Assembly: GCF_040807025.1 (NCBI RefSeq)
Contig: NC_090964.1
Span: 7,836,214 to 7,900,213 of the forward strand
DNA: 64,000 nucleotides
Source: Struthio camelus
Taxonomy: Eukaryota > Chordata > Aves > Struthioniformes > Struthionidae
Reading direction: 5' to 3'
Shown: in pieces, positions 1-39,062 of the stretch
Layout: each line of letters starts with the position of its first letter
How positions within the stretch are numbered: position 1 is the stretch's first letter
Made by a program: the position numbers and the translations under genes
The notes under the pieces: generated by a model
What the model saw: only the letters and a program-made list of their open reading frames with translations
The model's database searches: none
Told to the model about the DNA's origin: nothing

Positions 1-518
1 ACCAACTAATATTTAATGACTTCTCTTTCTCATTCACTTCTGGACTCAAGCAAAATTTTTCAGATTCCTTATGGACACAGCTGTCCTTCCACTCTGCTGA
101 AGTTGTACTAAATTTAGATTTCTTCTGGACTGATATGAAACAGCCATACAGTTCAATACACAATGGGTTGAGAAAGAGTCTGGTGCATTTCTAACAATAA
201 GCAATAAATTGATTAACAAGTAATGTGACTTCCAAGGGAATCTCTCAGTGCAATATTACGTAGAACACCATCTTTCTCTTTCATCAGTAACCACCGAGAG
301 CAGATACCTGATTTTCTTCTCTGGATCTGTACTGATCTTGAAATAACTGGCAGGAATTCTGTATATACGCATTCTGCCCAAGTCAAAATCAGACATATAG
401 GGAAGGAAGTAAACTACCAGTACTTAAAAAGGGAAATTATATCAAGCTTTAAGAAATATTGAATTCAGTCTCATGGGATCATAGTTTGTTTATTGACATT
501 TCCAATACCTACATACAT

Positions 519-557
519 ACGTGTGTGTGTACACACACACACACACACACACACACA
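519..557. repeat. (TG)n-(AC)n compound microsatellite
   Basis: A short GT run flips into a run of about 14 AC units, so the junction is self-complementary. It lies in a MYOM3 intron and is probably length-polymorphic. Confidence 0.95.
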
Positions 558-897
558 TTTATTCCTATATATAAAGCCTGTCATCAACAGCCAGAGCAGA
601 ATAGACCTACAGAACTGCAGACAACTAAATGCTGTCAGTAGGACTGACAAGAGTCCAGGGAGTAATTCAAATGTAAGAGTTGCAAATTTTGAATAAGAAG
701 TGATTAAGTTTGCTTTGGAAACCATACTGGTAACCAAACCAGCTTGAATTGTTTTTTTCAGATGGGAGGGTTTTGTTCTGTTATAGACAATATATTTGTT
801 GTTAGTCCTTTAATAAGTTCTTAGCTCTGTCATGGGTTATGTTATTATCAACCTTACTCTTTGAATGCCATATTTTGATCACATCTGAATGCCCTTC

Positions 898-953
898 ACA
901 CCCACATGCACACACCCCCACACCCATGCAAACACCCACGCACACACACACCC
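898..953. repeat. CA-rich imperfect simple repeat
   Basis: Interrupted CA/CCCA units with scattered G and T. It looks like an eroded CA microsatellite within the same MYOM3 intron. Confidence 0.8.
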
Positions 954-2735
954 AGAACGGGACTCAAGAATCTTAATAAATGTCTATTGCTTATGTTATC
1001 TTTCAAATCCTTTAACCAAAAAATGTCCTTGTTTAAAGGACATTGTCAAACGTCCTTGTCAAAATTCAGCATGTCTACAAATATGTAGTATACACTTACC
1101 AGTTCTAAAGGCACACTAATAGACCAGAAAATTAGCACTTGCAAACCTTCCCAGATCCCTAAGTTCCCCTTACCATAACCCCAAAAAAGTCACCAGGTGT
1201 ACAGTGCTTCTCTGAACAGTAAGAGCTGGGCCTTTGCCATACAGCAGAAGTAGCTATCTGAAAAAATCCATGACAATAGTTGCACAGTCCTTCTCCCCAT
1301 TTCCCTGTCAGTCTCTTTAGGATCAGCGCTGGTATGATGATATAATCATCGTCTGAAATGCTGTGGTCTATCACAGAAAACCTTGGATGGGACCACTCTC
1401 TTGACCTCTAAGTGCCTGATGAAACTGTACTTCATCAGGCCTGACCACCATTTCAGACAGCTTGCTAATGATCTTCCTTGTGATTGCTGGTGAGAGGCCC
1501 ACACTTTCCTTCTCCCTTGACCCTGTCTAATGCCATCCCAGTAACATGACTCTTCCTTTTGCTATTTGCATTTAACATTCTGAAAATAGAGACTATACCA
1601 AAGCCTTAATCCTGCCTCCACTGGAAACATTCCTCATCCCCCAGGCAAGCTGATGGCATCTCTTCTCAGGCCTGACACTGTCTGGAATGCCCTTGATGCC
1701 AGGGGAGGGTCTCAGGCTTGGCGATCCCCTACAGCAGAAGCTCATTCTTCCTAAAGACATCATTGTGGGGCTCACAGGATCTGGGATGAAGCTGTGGTTT
1801 CCCTCTTGTGCTTTCCATGACTTACCTCTTCAGCCATTAACACTCATTCCTCCTATTTTCCTTATGCATTCTGCTATTGTCAGACTTCATTCATTGAAAA
1901 AAAAAATAGGTATTATTTTATATGCATTTCTTTGGGCTTATAAAGATAAGAAAGGAAAGTATTTCAATCTCATCCTGTTTAAATGCAACTGTTCTTAGAT
2001 TCCAGCTCCAAATTACTTCATTTTGTGCTGTGATCCTAGCAGTTCTCACAGGCTAGAAAAGGTTAAGTGAGTCAGCATTCACATGTGATGCCACCAGAGA
2101 ATCCATGGCTGTTGTAATAAATTATTTGGTAGGAGACACTTTTCCCTCAGATTCAGGAATGACCTCAGTATCTCAGAGCAGTTGGCAGTTCTGGATGTCC
2201 TTTGTTTTGGCTAAATCTTGAAGTCCCAGTCACTAGTAGCCTTCAAGAATCCCGTACCATCTTCTGTAAGGGGAGGCTGTTTACATCCAGGGGTTTGGCC
2301 ATATTCCGCTTTCAGTAATGTTTATGACATTGACACTTTTTGATTTCCTTTTCTGTGCTGTATATGGCATTGAGTAGCTACCCTGCTCTTATTCAGTACA
2401 ACAATAGCCTCTTCTAGTGTAGCTTGTAATGATGTAAGCCAAACTGAAAAAAATTGTTAGTTGTGAAAAACTGAGTGCACATCAGTACTTAAAGCAATAC
2501 AGATATATCACTATAGTCATATCAGTAATTTCCTGTGTAGATAAACCCTTGATGTTTGTGAAGACAATCAGCTGTTAAATGGATTAATATTTTACCATAC
2601 AATGAGGCTTTAAAGGTTCACATTAAGTGTTCGTTTGAGGGAACAAAATACTTTGCCGAGCACCACTGTATGTTTTGGGGGGCTGATAAACACTGTTACA
2701 AGATTTGTTAAATGTATTTTCTTCTTATCTTATAG

Positions 2736-24162
<21,427 letters not shown>

Positions 24163-27020
24163 ATCCCAGGTGGGAGTATACCAAGACAGCCTACGTGAAT
24201 TAGGCATCTAGATCCATTTAATTTAAAAGGAATTTAACATCTTTGGATTCCTTTGAATGTCTCAGCCCTATAACTCAGGCTCATGTCTCTCTTTATATGT
24301 AGAAAATAATTCTCAATGTCTTTCACTGGAAAACATGCCAAACTTAAGTGATATAAGATATGTGGAAAAAAAACCACCACTGCATCCTCATCAAAGCATC
24401 TGTAAACAAATCTGTGGAAAACCTCTAAAACCCTAACAAAAGACTTCTATTCTCATACCCTAAGTTCTTATTTATATATATGTAGATTGTGTGTATGTGT
24501 GCTCACCTTACAGAGTAACTATTTCCTAGCTGATAGTGCTGTGTGGGAAATACCAGAGGATTCACAAATACAAGAACTATGCTTTTGCGGATTTTTTTTT
24601 TAATTAAAACCCCATATGTTAATGATTATCATGTAGCTGACAAATGCTTGTGTGCATATTATTAAACTCACACCTTCGGTACCACTTAAGCACAGTAGTC
24701 AAGCATATATCTATTTTGAAATGTCTTGAAATCAGTTGGCCTGTCACAACGTGTGGAAAGTTAGGAATGTTCCTAAGGATCACAGTGAATTAGGGCCCTC
24801 TTTGCCTCCCATATGGCTACAGTAGGAAAACAAACTAGCAACATTTTCAAGTCTTGGTTTTCTTTACAGAGGAGCACAGCCAGCTTCTATATATATTGAT
24901 ACATAGTAATACACTTGCACAAGAGGATTGAGTGAAAGTCTACAAAGATGGAGCTAGGTCCTTCCACTCTATTGAACTCCTATTATCTCTAAAAGTAAAA
25001 AGATTTAAAGATTTATTAGTTATGTTAAACTACTCTGCAGTTAGAAAACCATGTCAGTGAGAAGTAAAAAAAATGATTTTATTCCTAATAGAGCCATACG
25101 GCTAACTGCATTTATTCAGCAAAACAGCATCTTATCTTGCTTTACAAGCTAGAATAAACTATCCTAACAACAACTATATTTTTCCTGGTTATTTGAGACA
25201 CTCTGCTGTTCCAATGACTGGGTACATGAGCACAGCAATATCTGGACAGGACTGCCAATCACCTAACCAAATGTAATTACATTTCAGACACTACTTAAAC
25301 TATATCTATATAATTTATATCATTAAATGTAATAACATTACAATTAAAAAATTAGTCCTTAGCTAATTTTCTAGTTTCATTTTATAGTGAATGAAGAAAA
25401 ACAGGTCCTTCTGATGGCATCATGAACATTATTCTATGGTATAAACTGAAGACGGATGAGTCATGCCCTAGGAATAACTGCAATGTAAACATCAACATTT
25501 GAGAGTCAAGTGAGTGGCAGCCCACAACAGATCGTTACCCTTGCTATTCAGGCAGCAAGGTATTATTCTATGTAAATGAGATTACAAAATCAGACATTTT
25601 GCTTTTTAAAAAATGAAAAAGATAACTAGAATAAAAACTTTAATTAATAAAGAAAAAATAATCTCTGTTCCAGACTGTGGCAGGGATAGCACTGAGACTG
25701 CTACTACAGAGTAGCTCCAAAGCCATCTTACAGACATGGGAATACTATCTTAAGCGTATGTGTACAAGAGGAATTTTTTCATGTGTGCCTTTTAGTGTAA
25801 TAATTAGCTACCCAAGGCAGTAGTGGTCTTTAGAGGACACGATCACTAGAAAAGCTTTAAGTAAATCTTTGAATTAGTGAAATTTTTTTGATAGGAATAA
25901 TAAACATTTTTAAAGTCAGAAACGAGGATGTGTGCATGACAAGTCTTTGGAGAAATGAAAGTTACGCTTGCTAGCATATAGACAGCCTCCAGGAGTCATG
26001 AATTTTCCAAACTCATGAGTAATCATATAGAGTTATCAAGAAGCAAGTTATTTACCGACACTCCAACCCCATTCCTGTTAATTATTGAGGACTGACTGTT
26101 GCTGGGAGGAGGCTGATAGACTTATTTATGCCCCTTTTAATAAAGAAATATTACTCTTTCATCATAAACTGGTTCTCTGATATGATTTTGAGAGAACAAA
26201 CAACAAAATAGATGAGAGCATGTTTAAGAGAAATGTGTTCTTGGAATGAAGATGAGGTTGATTAATCAGAATTAGAGCACAGGTTTTCTAAACTCAGTCT
26301 TGTTCCTGTCTGCTAACTAAAATTAAAACTTAGTTCATGACCTAACCATTTTCTCCACTTTGGAATGTTTGGCTCTTTGTGTGTGAATTTTCTTCAAAAT
26401 TACATACTAAAAAATAGTTGTGAATTTGTAAGAAAAAGTTTAGCACTGTTTTCCTATTCAAATAGAAGAATTACTGACCAGTACGGAGAAATAAAAGTTA
26501 TCTTACAAAGGTCAGCTACCCCAGGGATATAGGCTTTATTTGAATTAAGCAATATCATTGCAAGGCACACATATTCTAATGAATGACTTCCAAAGTCAAC
26601 AGTCATTCTTGCACAGACAGCAAGGAATATATTCGCTAGTTATTATGAGTAAGGAATTCTCGGTGCAATCCGTGAAAACAACAAAAAAAAAAAAACGCAT
26701 TCTATTTATTTCTTTAATTTCAGTCTCCAAGGAATGTTCCGTGTTTTATTTTACCTTTAATCATCTGTGTATGAAGTGATTCTTGAAAAAAAAACCACCT
26801 GAAATTAGCACAGATTTAGACGCACATTACTGACATCTACTGGATGAAGTCATATATGACTATCCCACTAAGATAAGATTTAATAATACTGTAATAATTA
26901 GGAAGCTCTTGCATCTACTGTAAATTACACCATTTTATCTGAAGAATTCTATCCATGCACAGAAAATACATTAAACATGTAAGAGTTGTGAACAAAAGGA
27001 AAACAGATTAATCAGTGCAA
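24163..27020 (+). other. MYOM3 3' UTR and spacer to FABP10A
   Basis: AT-rich non-coding DNA. Poly(A) signal candidates on the plus strand include AATAAA at 25153-25158, 25630-25635 and 25646-25651; I cannot tell which ends MYOM3. One degraded interspersed repeat lies at 24684-24800. No coding exon is seen. Confidence 0.6.
24684..24800. repeat. Palindromic sauropsid interspersed repeat, degraded copy
   Basis: The pieces 'cttaagcacagtagtcaagc', 'tgaaatcagttgg' and 'ggatcacagtgaattagggc' occur in the order I expect for a common palindromic repeat of turtles, crocodilians and birds. I do not recall its catalogue name. The copy is diverged. Confidence 0.4.
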
Positions 27021-27032
27021 CACTTTACAACA

Positions 27033-27262
27033 ATTAATAATCATTACCCTAGTTCAGTGACCCACAATAAACAGAACATCCCAAACTGTTGGTCAAGGTA
27101 ACACTTTCTGCAAAGCAGAATGAACTAGAGGTTATGATCATTAAGAACAAATAGATGATTAATAATTGTTACTTCAGTTAATAATTAGCTGATCATCTCA
27201 ATTTGGGCTGACTTTTTCCTTACCATAAATAGCATCTAAATGAGCAGGGAACTCCCTCACTT
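27033..27262 (+). promoter_or_regulatory. FABP10A: FABP10A liver-type promoter: HNF1-like sites and TATA box
   Basis: A TATA-like ATAAATA at 27225-27231 lies about 80 nt before the start codon. GTTAATAATTAGC at 27177-27189 matches the 13-base HNF1 palindrome at 12 positions. A weaker HNF1-like element lies just upstream (27157-27170) and a third TTAATAAT core near 27034. GGTCAAGGTAACA at 27091-27103 resembles an extended nuclear receptor half-site of the NR5A type. A transcription start near 27,255-27,262 is inferred from the TATA position. Confidence 0.65.
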
Positions 27263-27306
27263 TCCTGCTAGCATCCCTGTCCCCACACTGCATTATATCA
27301 GCCATA

Positions 27307-29605
27307 ATGGCATTCAATGGAACCTGGCAGGTCTATGCTCAAGAGAACTATGAAGAGTTTCTGAAAGCTATTGGTAAGTGCTTTGTTACTTTTGAAATAA
27401 TTTGCTTGGATGGTAACACTATACCTTGTGCAACAACATCTTTTATTACAGCATTTCAATGTTTTTTTTCTCTTCTGTGTGTGACAAACTGCTCTCTACT
27501 AGGTAAGTCTGTTAAGTCTATTTCAGAAATGAAAAGAAGCTGAAAATTGCACAAATTAATGTAGAAAGGTTACAGATAAACCTAAGATCTCTGTCTTAAC
27601 ATAAGACTGACTTCCTCATAAAAGACGACGTGTATCAGAAGTTGACCTGTTTGGGTTAACCCTTAATTTTCCAAGTACTTTTAACCAGAAGCAAGTTGTG
27701 AATGACATCTAAAACTTCCCAATGTTCTGTAAGCAGTGCAGGCACTTTCTATAGCATTAGTGATTAAATATATGTGATAGCTGTTTAATAATCTCTAAGA
27801 AATTAATTTGATGGTTATGACCTAATAGGTGCTGACATTAATTAAAATGGGATTGCCCTTCTTGACAATGCTGGCAAAATATTCACACTGGGATTTTCGA
27901 AGTATTTAAGATATAGTTGGTAGAATACAACTCAGTTACAGTTGAAAATCCTAGTCTTAGACAGGATGATGTCTGAACCAATACCTTTACTGCTAATGAT
28001 GATCCTTTCAGATCATACTAGATACACTGATAAGGTAGTTTGAGGTCACTTCCACTGTTGCAGCTTTGACTACACAGATAACCCCCATCTTCAATCTGCC
28101 TGGGAAGAGGAAAGAGAGACAGAGTGGCACAGACATGATATTAGTTGTAGAGATATGTCCTCATATGGCAAGCCATTACTGAAAGAAACAATAAATATTC
28201 TGACCCAAGACTAAGGAATATTGTATCAAAATCTATATAGACAAGTTGGAATGGAACAGTACGTCCACAGAGAAATGAGGAATCCAAGAATGGGAATTGT
28301 CTTTTAACTCAGACATTTTTTCTAGTATTAGTTTGCATTGCTCTTGCACCTTCATCAGAGATTATTTGGTATTTCATATCAACACACTACTTCATAACAC
28401 AAAAGTTCTTTTTTGCTTTCTTCACAGCATTGCCAGCTGACCTCATCAAAGTCGCTAAAGATATTAAGCCTACTATTGAAATACAACAAAAAGGAGATGA
28501 CTTTGTTGTGACATCAAAAACACCCAAGCAATCTGTAACAAACTCATTTACACTCGGAAAAGAGGCTGACATTACTACTATGGATGGCAAAAAGCTAAAG
28601 GTAACATATTTCGGAATAAGTGCATCTCTAGTCATCCTTATACTTCAGTTTTAGTGCATGAGTGCAATTTGTTGTACTGTTCCCATTAGCAAAAAATAGT
28701 ATGTACACATGCATTTGTATCATTTCAACTGACAGAAATGTTTTGCTAAAACTCTTACTAAAATGCTGTGGTCTTCAGTTTAAATTAGCAGATTATGAAG
28801 TTTCCATATCACCTGCATTTATTTTACATTTGACTATGTTGTCATCTACTTATTTCAACCGAATTTCAAAGTCTCCTTTTTTTTTTTTTTTTTTAAATCT
28901 GCTTCAACAGTGTACTGTGAACATGGTAAATGGGAAACTTGTGTGCAAATCAGAAAGCTTCTCTCATGAGCAAGAAGTTAAAGGAAATGAAATGGTGGAG
29001 GTAAGTGTTTGGAAAACATTGGTGCATTAAGAAAAATGCTGAAGGAAGTTAGTTCGAAGTTGTTTCTTACTGACAAAGAGCTTTTCTCTAGGAAGTTAAC
29101 CTCATTAGACTCCTAAAAAGTGTCCACTTGGGTAAAAACTACTACAAGAGGCACAGCTAACTACACTAAAGTTATGTATCTCGGACAATTTATTGAGATC
29201 CTACTTTTCTAACATTAAGTAGGCAAAACACCACACAAAAGAATCCATTACTGTTAGGGACACGTCTTTCTTGTCGTGTCTATGACTCAAAATGCTCCTT
29301 AATACAGAGTGATAAAATGCAATTGATGATAGCATTTTAGTATTTAGATTCTCACTCTTCAGAACTGGTTTTGTTAAGACCATTTCCTTGATATGAATGT
29401 TGCAGACATATTTACAGGCAGGCACTGTAATTGGATTTTCTTGTGGAATAAGATGGACTTGTAAATGAATTACAGAAACACCTAGTCACTTAGCTACAAA
29501 TAGATTTCCTAAAGTCTGAGGGAAAAACAACTTATGTATATTTGTCATCTACAGCGTTTGACTGTTGGTGGAGCAACACTTGTCAGAAGAAGCAAGAGAG
29601 TTTGA
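27307..29605 (+). CDS. FABP10A: Liver bile acid-binding protein (fatty acid-binding protein 10A)
   Basis: Cytosolic lipid carrier of hepatocytes that binds bile acids and fatty acids in a 10-strand beta-barrel. Four exons: 27307-27373, 28428-28600, 28911-29000 and 29555-29605. Sizes 67/173/90/51 nt follow the standard four-exon plan of the intracellular lipid-binding family; total 126 aa. The start is the ATG followed by the family N terminus '[17 protein letters not shown]'. Further signatures are '[16 protein letters not shown]', '[15 protein letters not shown]' and the C terminus 'RRSKRV'. Counting without the initiator Met, Cys sits at 80 and 91 and His at 98. The Cys pair matches the disulfide-forming pair described in some liver bile acid-binding proteins; chicken has Thr at 91. 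The family is present in fish, amphibians and sauropsids and absent from therian mammals. The gene is intact and lies between MYOM3 and SRSF10 on the same strand. Confidence 0.96.
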
Positions 29606-29646
29606 AGATAGATCCACTTTCTCTGAGACATTTTTTACATACCTAA

Positions 29647-29652
29647 AATAAA
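29647..29652 (+). terminator. FABP10A: FABP10A poly(A) signal
   Basis: AATAAA 42 nt after the stop codon, followed by a GT-rich stretch ('aggtgtggtcttttgtt') typical of a cleavage region. The 3' UTR would be only about 60-70 nt. Confidence 0.85.
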
Positions 29653-29699
29653 GTGCCCTTTCCACCAGGTGTGGTCTTTTGTTACCTGAAAGAATAGTA

Positions 29700-30360
29700 C
29701 AGAAAATATGATTCCGATATAGTACAATATAGTACAGAAATTATGATTTCCACTCTCCTATCACATACAAATCACTTCCCATTATAATAAGACCTTGCTT
29801 TCCCTGAGTACACTTACAGATCCCTTCCATACTCAAGAGTACTGGAGGTCTGCCTCCCACACAATCAAACCTGGACATATTTGGAAAAATGATGATTCAC
29901 CATAATAATCAATGGGAGGGGACAGAAGCTGATGTGTTTCTTGTGTCCTAATATACTTAGTGAACCCAATCAGCTTTTATTCCTCGTTCTAACGTTTGGT
30001 GTCCTACTAAAAAACCTGCAAATTCACTCCTTCCCTATTCAACCGTTTACCAAAATTCAGCCTCAATAAAGGACAACTGTTATACAAAGGGGGATTAAAT
30101 TATAGAGACTGTAGACATTCTAAAATTACACTAATTGTATATGGAATCTAAATTGATGTTAAATAATTTTAATTTGAAACAACTAAAAATTCTTAAAAGA
30201 AAGAACTCACATTACTTCACAATTTTAGTGATATAATATTTCCATCAACTCAGCCAATCTTATCAATCCCATTGCAGTATTTGTTTGCCAGAGGAAACCT
30301 CAGATTTAGGGGAAATATTCAGTGCAGTTCTTTACTTCACTGTCCAAACCTGAAGGTTTT
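29700..30360. other. Spacer between FABP10A and a coding relic
   Basis: AT-rich non-coding DNA with no supported exon or repeat. A short imperfect duplication of 'tatagtacagaaa..atgattcc' type sequence lies near 29,695-29,745. Confidence 0.5.
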
Positions 30361-30379
30361 GGTTAGATTGGGGACCTTA

Positions 30380-31090
30380 CCTTACTGCTCTAGGTAATCA
30401 GTTATTTCTGGATGAGAAACTGTTAGAGCTTTGGACAGTAGCACTGGATCCACTCTTTCACAAAACCAAGTGAAACTTTTTGCAAAGGACTTCAGGAGAT
30501 TATTTACAATCTTGTAATCAGAAGCATCGCTGTCTTGTTCAAAACTGTTCATTTCCAATTCTAAAGGCTCTAAAAGGGTAATCCTGGCAGCAAACATTTC
30601 TATCCACTGCCAAACTCCAATCCTTGATGAGTCTATCGTTTTTCAGCATGTCTAAGGACTGAATTTTTTCTGCTTTGTTATAGCTTCATTGTGTTGTGTG
30701 CTCCATCATAATTTCAATCTCTTCCTCTCCTTGGCTTGATTTTCATGTTCTTTTGACAACTCTTGTGTTTGTACAGAATCTGACTGTGTATGTTCTGCAC
30801 AAGGTTACAAACTAAAACCTGCTGCTAGCATATCCAGAATGGAACAACATTAAAGGGAAATACCAAATGCAGAAAACTTTGTCAGGGACTCCATCTCTTA
30901 GAAAAGCACAGTCCTCTACACAGACCACTAAGCATACAGTAACTATCATTTTCTTTTTTCCAAAAGAGTGGCATATATAGTTGGCTTCTCCACCTGCTGT
31001 ACTTGTGATTCAAAGTCCTCTGTCATACAAGACCTGTAAAAATGTGTCAGAGGATTCTGGATGTGAGATTGCCAGGACAGCAGCGTGTCC
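30380..31090 (-). pseudogene. Broken protein-coding relic of unknown family
   Basis: On the minus strand, a 71-codon open stretch (30597-30382) has normal-looking protein composition (contains LLEPLELEMNSFEQDSDASD and LLKSFAKSFTWFCERVDP). Upstream pieces in other frames also read as protein: 'IQSLDMLKNDRLIKDWS', 'TQSDSVQTQELSKEHENQ' and 'LRDGVPDKVFCIWYFPL'. Stops and frameshifts separate them, so a retrocopy or dead gene is likelier than a working exon set. A GTAAGG after the last open stretch could instead be a splice donor. I do not recognise the protein. Confidence 0.45.
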
Positions 31091-31499
31091 ACCCACCACA
31101 GGTTTACTCGTATTCAGCTATTTAAAATAGACCAGCAAAGTCAGAAAGTGAAGATATGTTACTGACAGGCATCAGGACTCCATGAACTCAAAGTCCCTCT
31201 TCTCCATCTGCCTGTGCAGTTTGCTAAAATTTCCTCACACCAGTGAAGATGCAGACAGGCTTCTTATACTGAGCCCTTCATCAACCCACCTTTCAAACAT
31301 GTAACCATTCACAGACCTACCACTTTCTTGCCTGTTTCACCACGGGCAAGTCATGCATTACGTGTTACATAACTAATAACTCCTCCAGCTGCCCGCTTTA
31401 CTGTTCTCATAACACAAATGGCTCTAGTAAGAACGCCCTGGTCCTTTGCAAACAGGGCTGCTCTACTGTCACCCGTTGAAAAGTCCTGTAGCACAATGA

Positions 31500-32209
31500 C
31501 GGGGCCACGGCACAGCGTTCCCTCAAGCCACTAGGAAAGGCCGAGCGCAGCGGGCTCCGTGGCTCTGCACCCCAGCCAGCCGCGGGGTCAATCCATTGCG
31601 TTGGCAGACTGCACAGGGGCGACCCGGGGCTCCTAGGGCTGACTGCGCGGGGCAAGGAGGCGGCCGGCCGGGCGCGCACACCCTTTCCCCTCACGGCGGC
31701 GGCTTGGCCTCCATCTTACCAACCGCCGGCAACGGCCTCCCGCGCGCCCAGCCCAGCGCGCGCGCCTCCCCCTTGTTTGGGCGGGAAAGGCGAACGGCTG
31801 CGGTGGCGCGCGCAGGCGCACGCGCGCAGCAGGGCGAGCGGAGGGCGCATGTGCGCACGCCGCCGGAGGGGAGGGCTCCCTCGCGGGCCGCCAGTCGCGC
31901 CAGGCGGGGCGCCTGCTGCGCGTGCGCGCCGGAGGCGGTGGAGGGGAGGGGGCGGGCGCACGGGGCATGCGCAGTGCGGGGAGAGTCGGTTTTGGCGCCG
32001 GCGGCTATCCCCCGCCTCCACCTCCCTCCGCCGTGTTTCCCTCCTTTCGCGGCGCTCTCGCCGGAAGCCCCGCGGGAAGTCTCGCGAGAGGCGGCGGGCG
32101 GCTGGCTGTGGCGCTGCGTGCCGCTCCGGAGGGTCTCGTCAGCCGCTCGGCTCCCCGCAGCGCCTGGGCCCCGCCGCTCGCTGCCCCCTCGCCCCCCGCC
32201 GCCGCCGCC
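31500..32209 (+). promoter_or_regulatory. SRSF10: SRSF10 CpG-island promoter and 5' UTR
   Basis: A sharp rise in GC and CpG from about 31.5 kb extends past the start codon to about 32.5 kb. NRF1-like palindromes lie at 31845-31858 and 31965-31977. An ETS core CCGGAAG is at 32061-32067, and TCTCGCGAGA, the BANP motif, at 32090-32099. There is no TATA box. The start site is probably between 31,980 and 32,100. Long open frames in this island on both strands are composition artefacts. Confidence 0.8.
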
Positions 32210-38869
<6,660 letters not shown>

Positions 38870-39038
38870 CAGTGTATCCATGTTGTTTTTAGGCATGTAA
38901 CATTCATTTACACACAGTTCAGTTTACTTAAATTATCAGGAATATGATGTTGCAACAGTGCTAACAAAAAAACTTTTCTTTGTCAGTTTTCCCTGTAGCA
39001 GACAATGGTTATAATTAAAACAATGTTGAGAAGCCACT

Positions 39039-39062
39039 GAGAGAGAGAGAGAGAGAGAGAGA
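39039..39062. repeat. (GA)12 microsatellite in SRSF10 3' UTR
   Basis: Twelve perfect GA units, about 170 nt after the stop codon; purine-only on the mRNA strand. Confidence 0.95.

Larger units (their letters stand above)
1..2735 (+). other. MYOM3: MYOM3 intron (partial), no coding exon seen
   Basis: This stretch lies upstream of the first recognisable MYOM3 exon and ends in an AG acceptor at 2734-2735. Open frames here are short and none resembles the first myomesin Ig domain, which should be encoded next to the left. I read it as the 3' part of a long intron. It holds two CA/TG-rich simple repeats, listed separately. I cannot exclude a very small exon. Confidence 0.7.

Noticed and set aside
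1687-1998. 103-codon open frame in the first MYOM3 intron as a missing Ig1 exon
   Set aside because: The translation lacks Ig strand motifs and suitable splice sites in phase with the exon at 2736.
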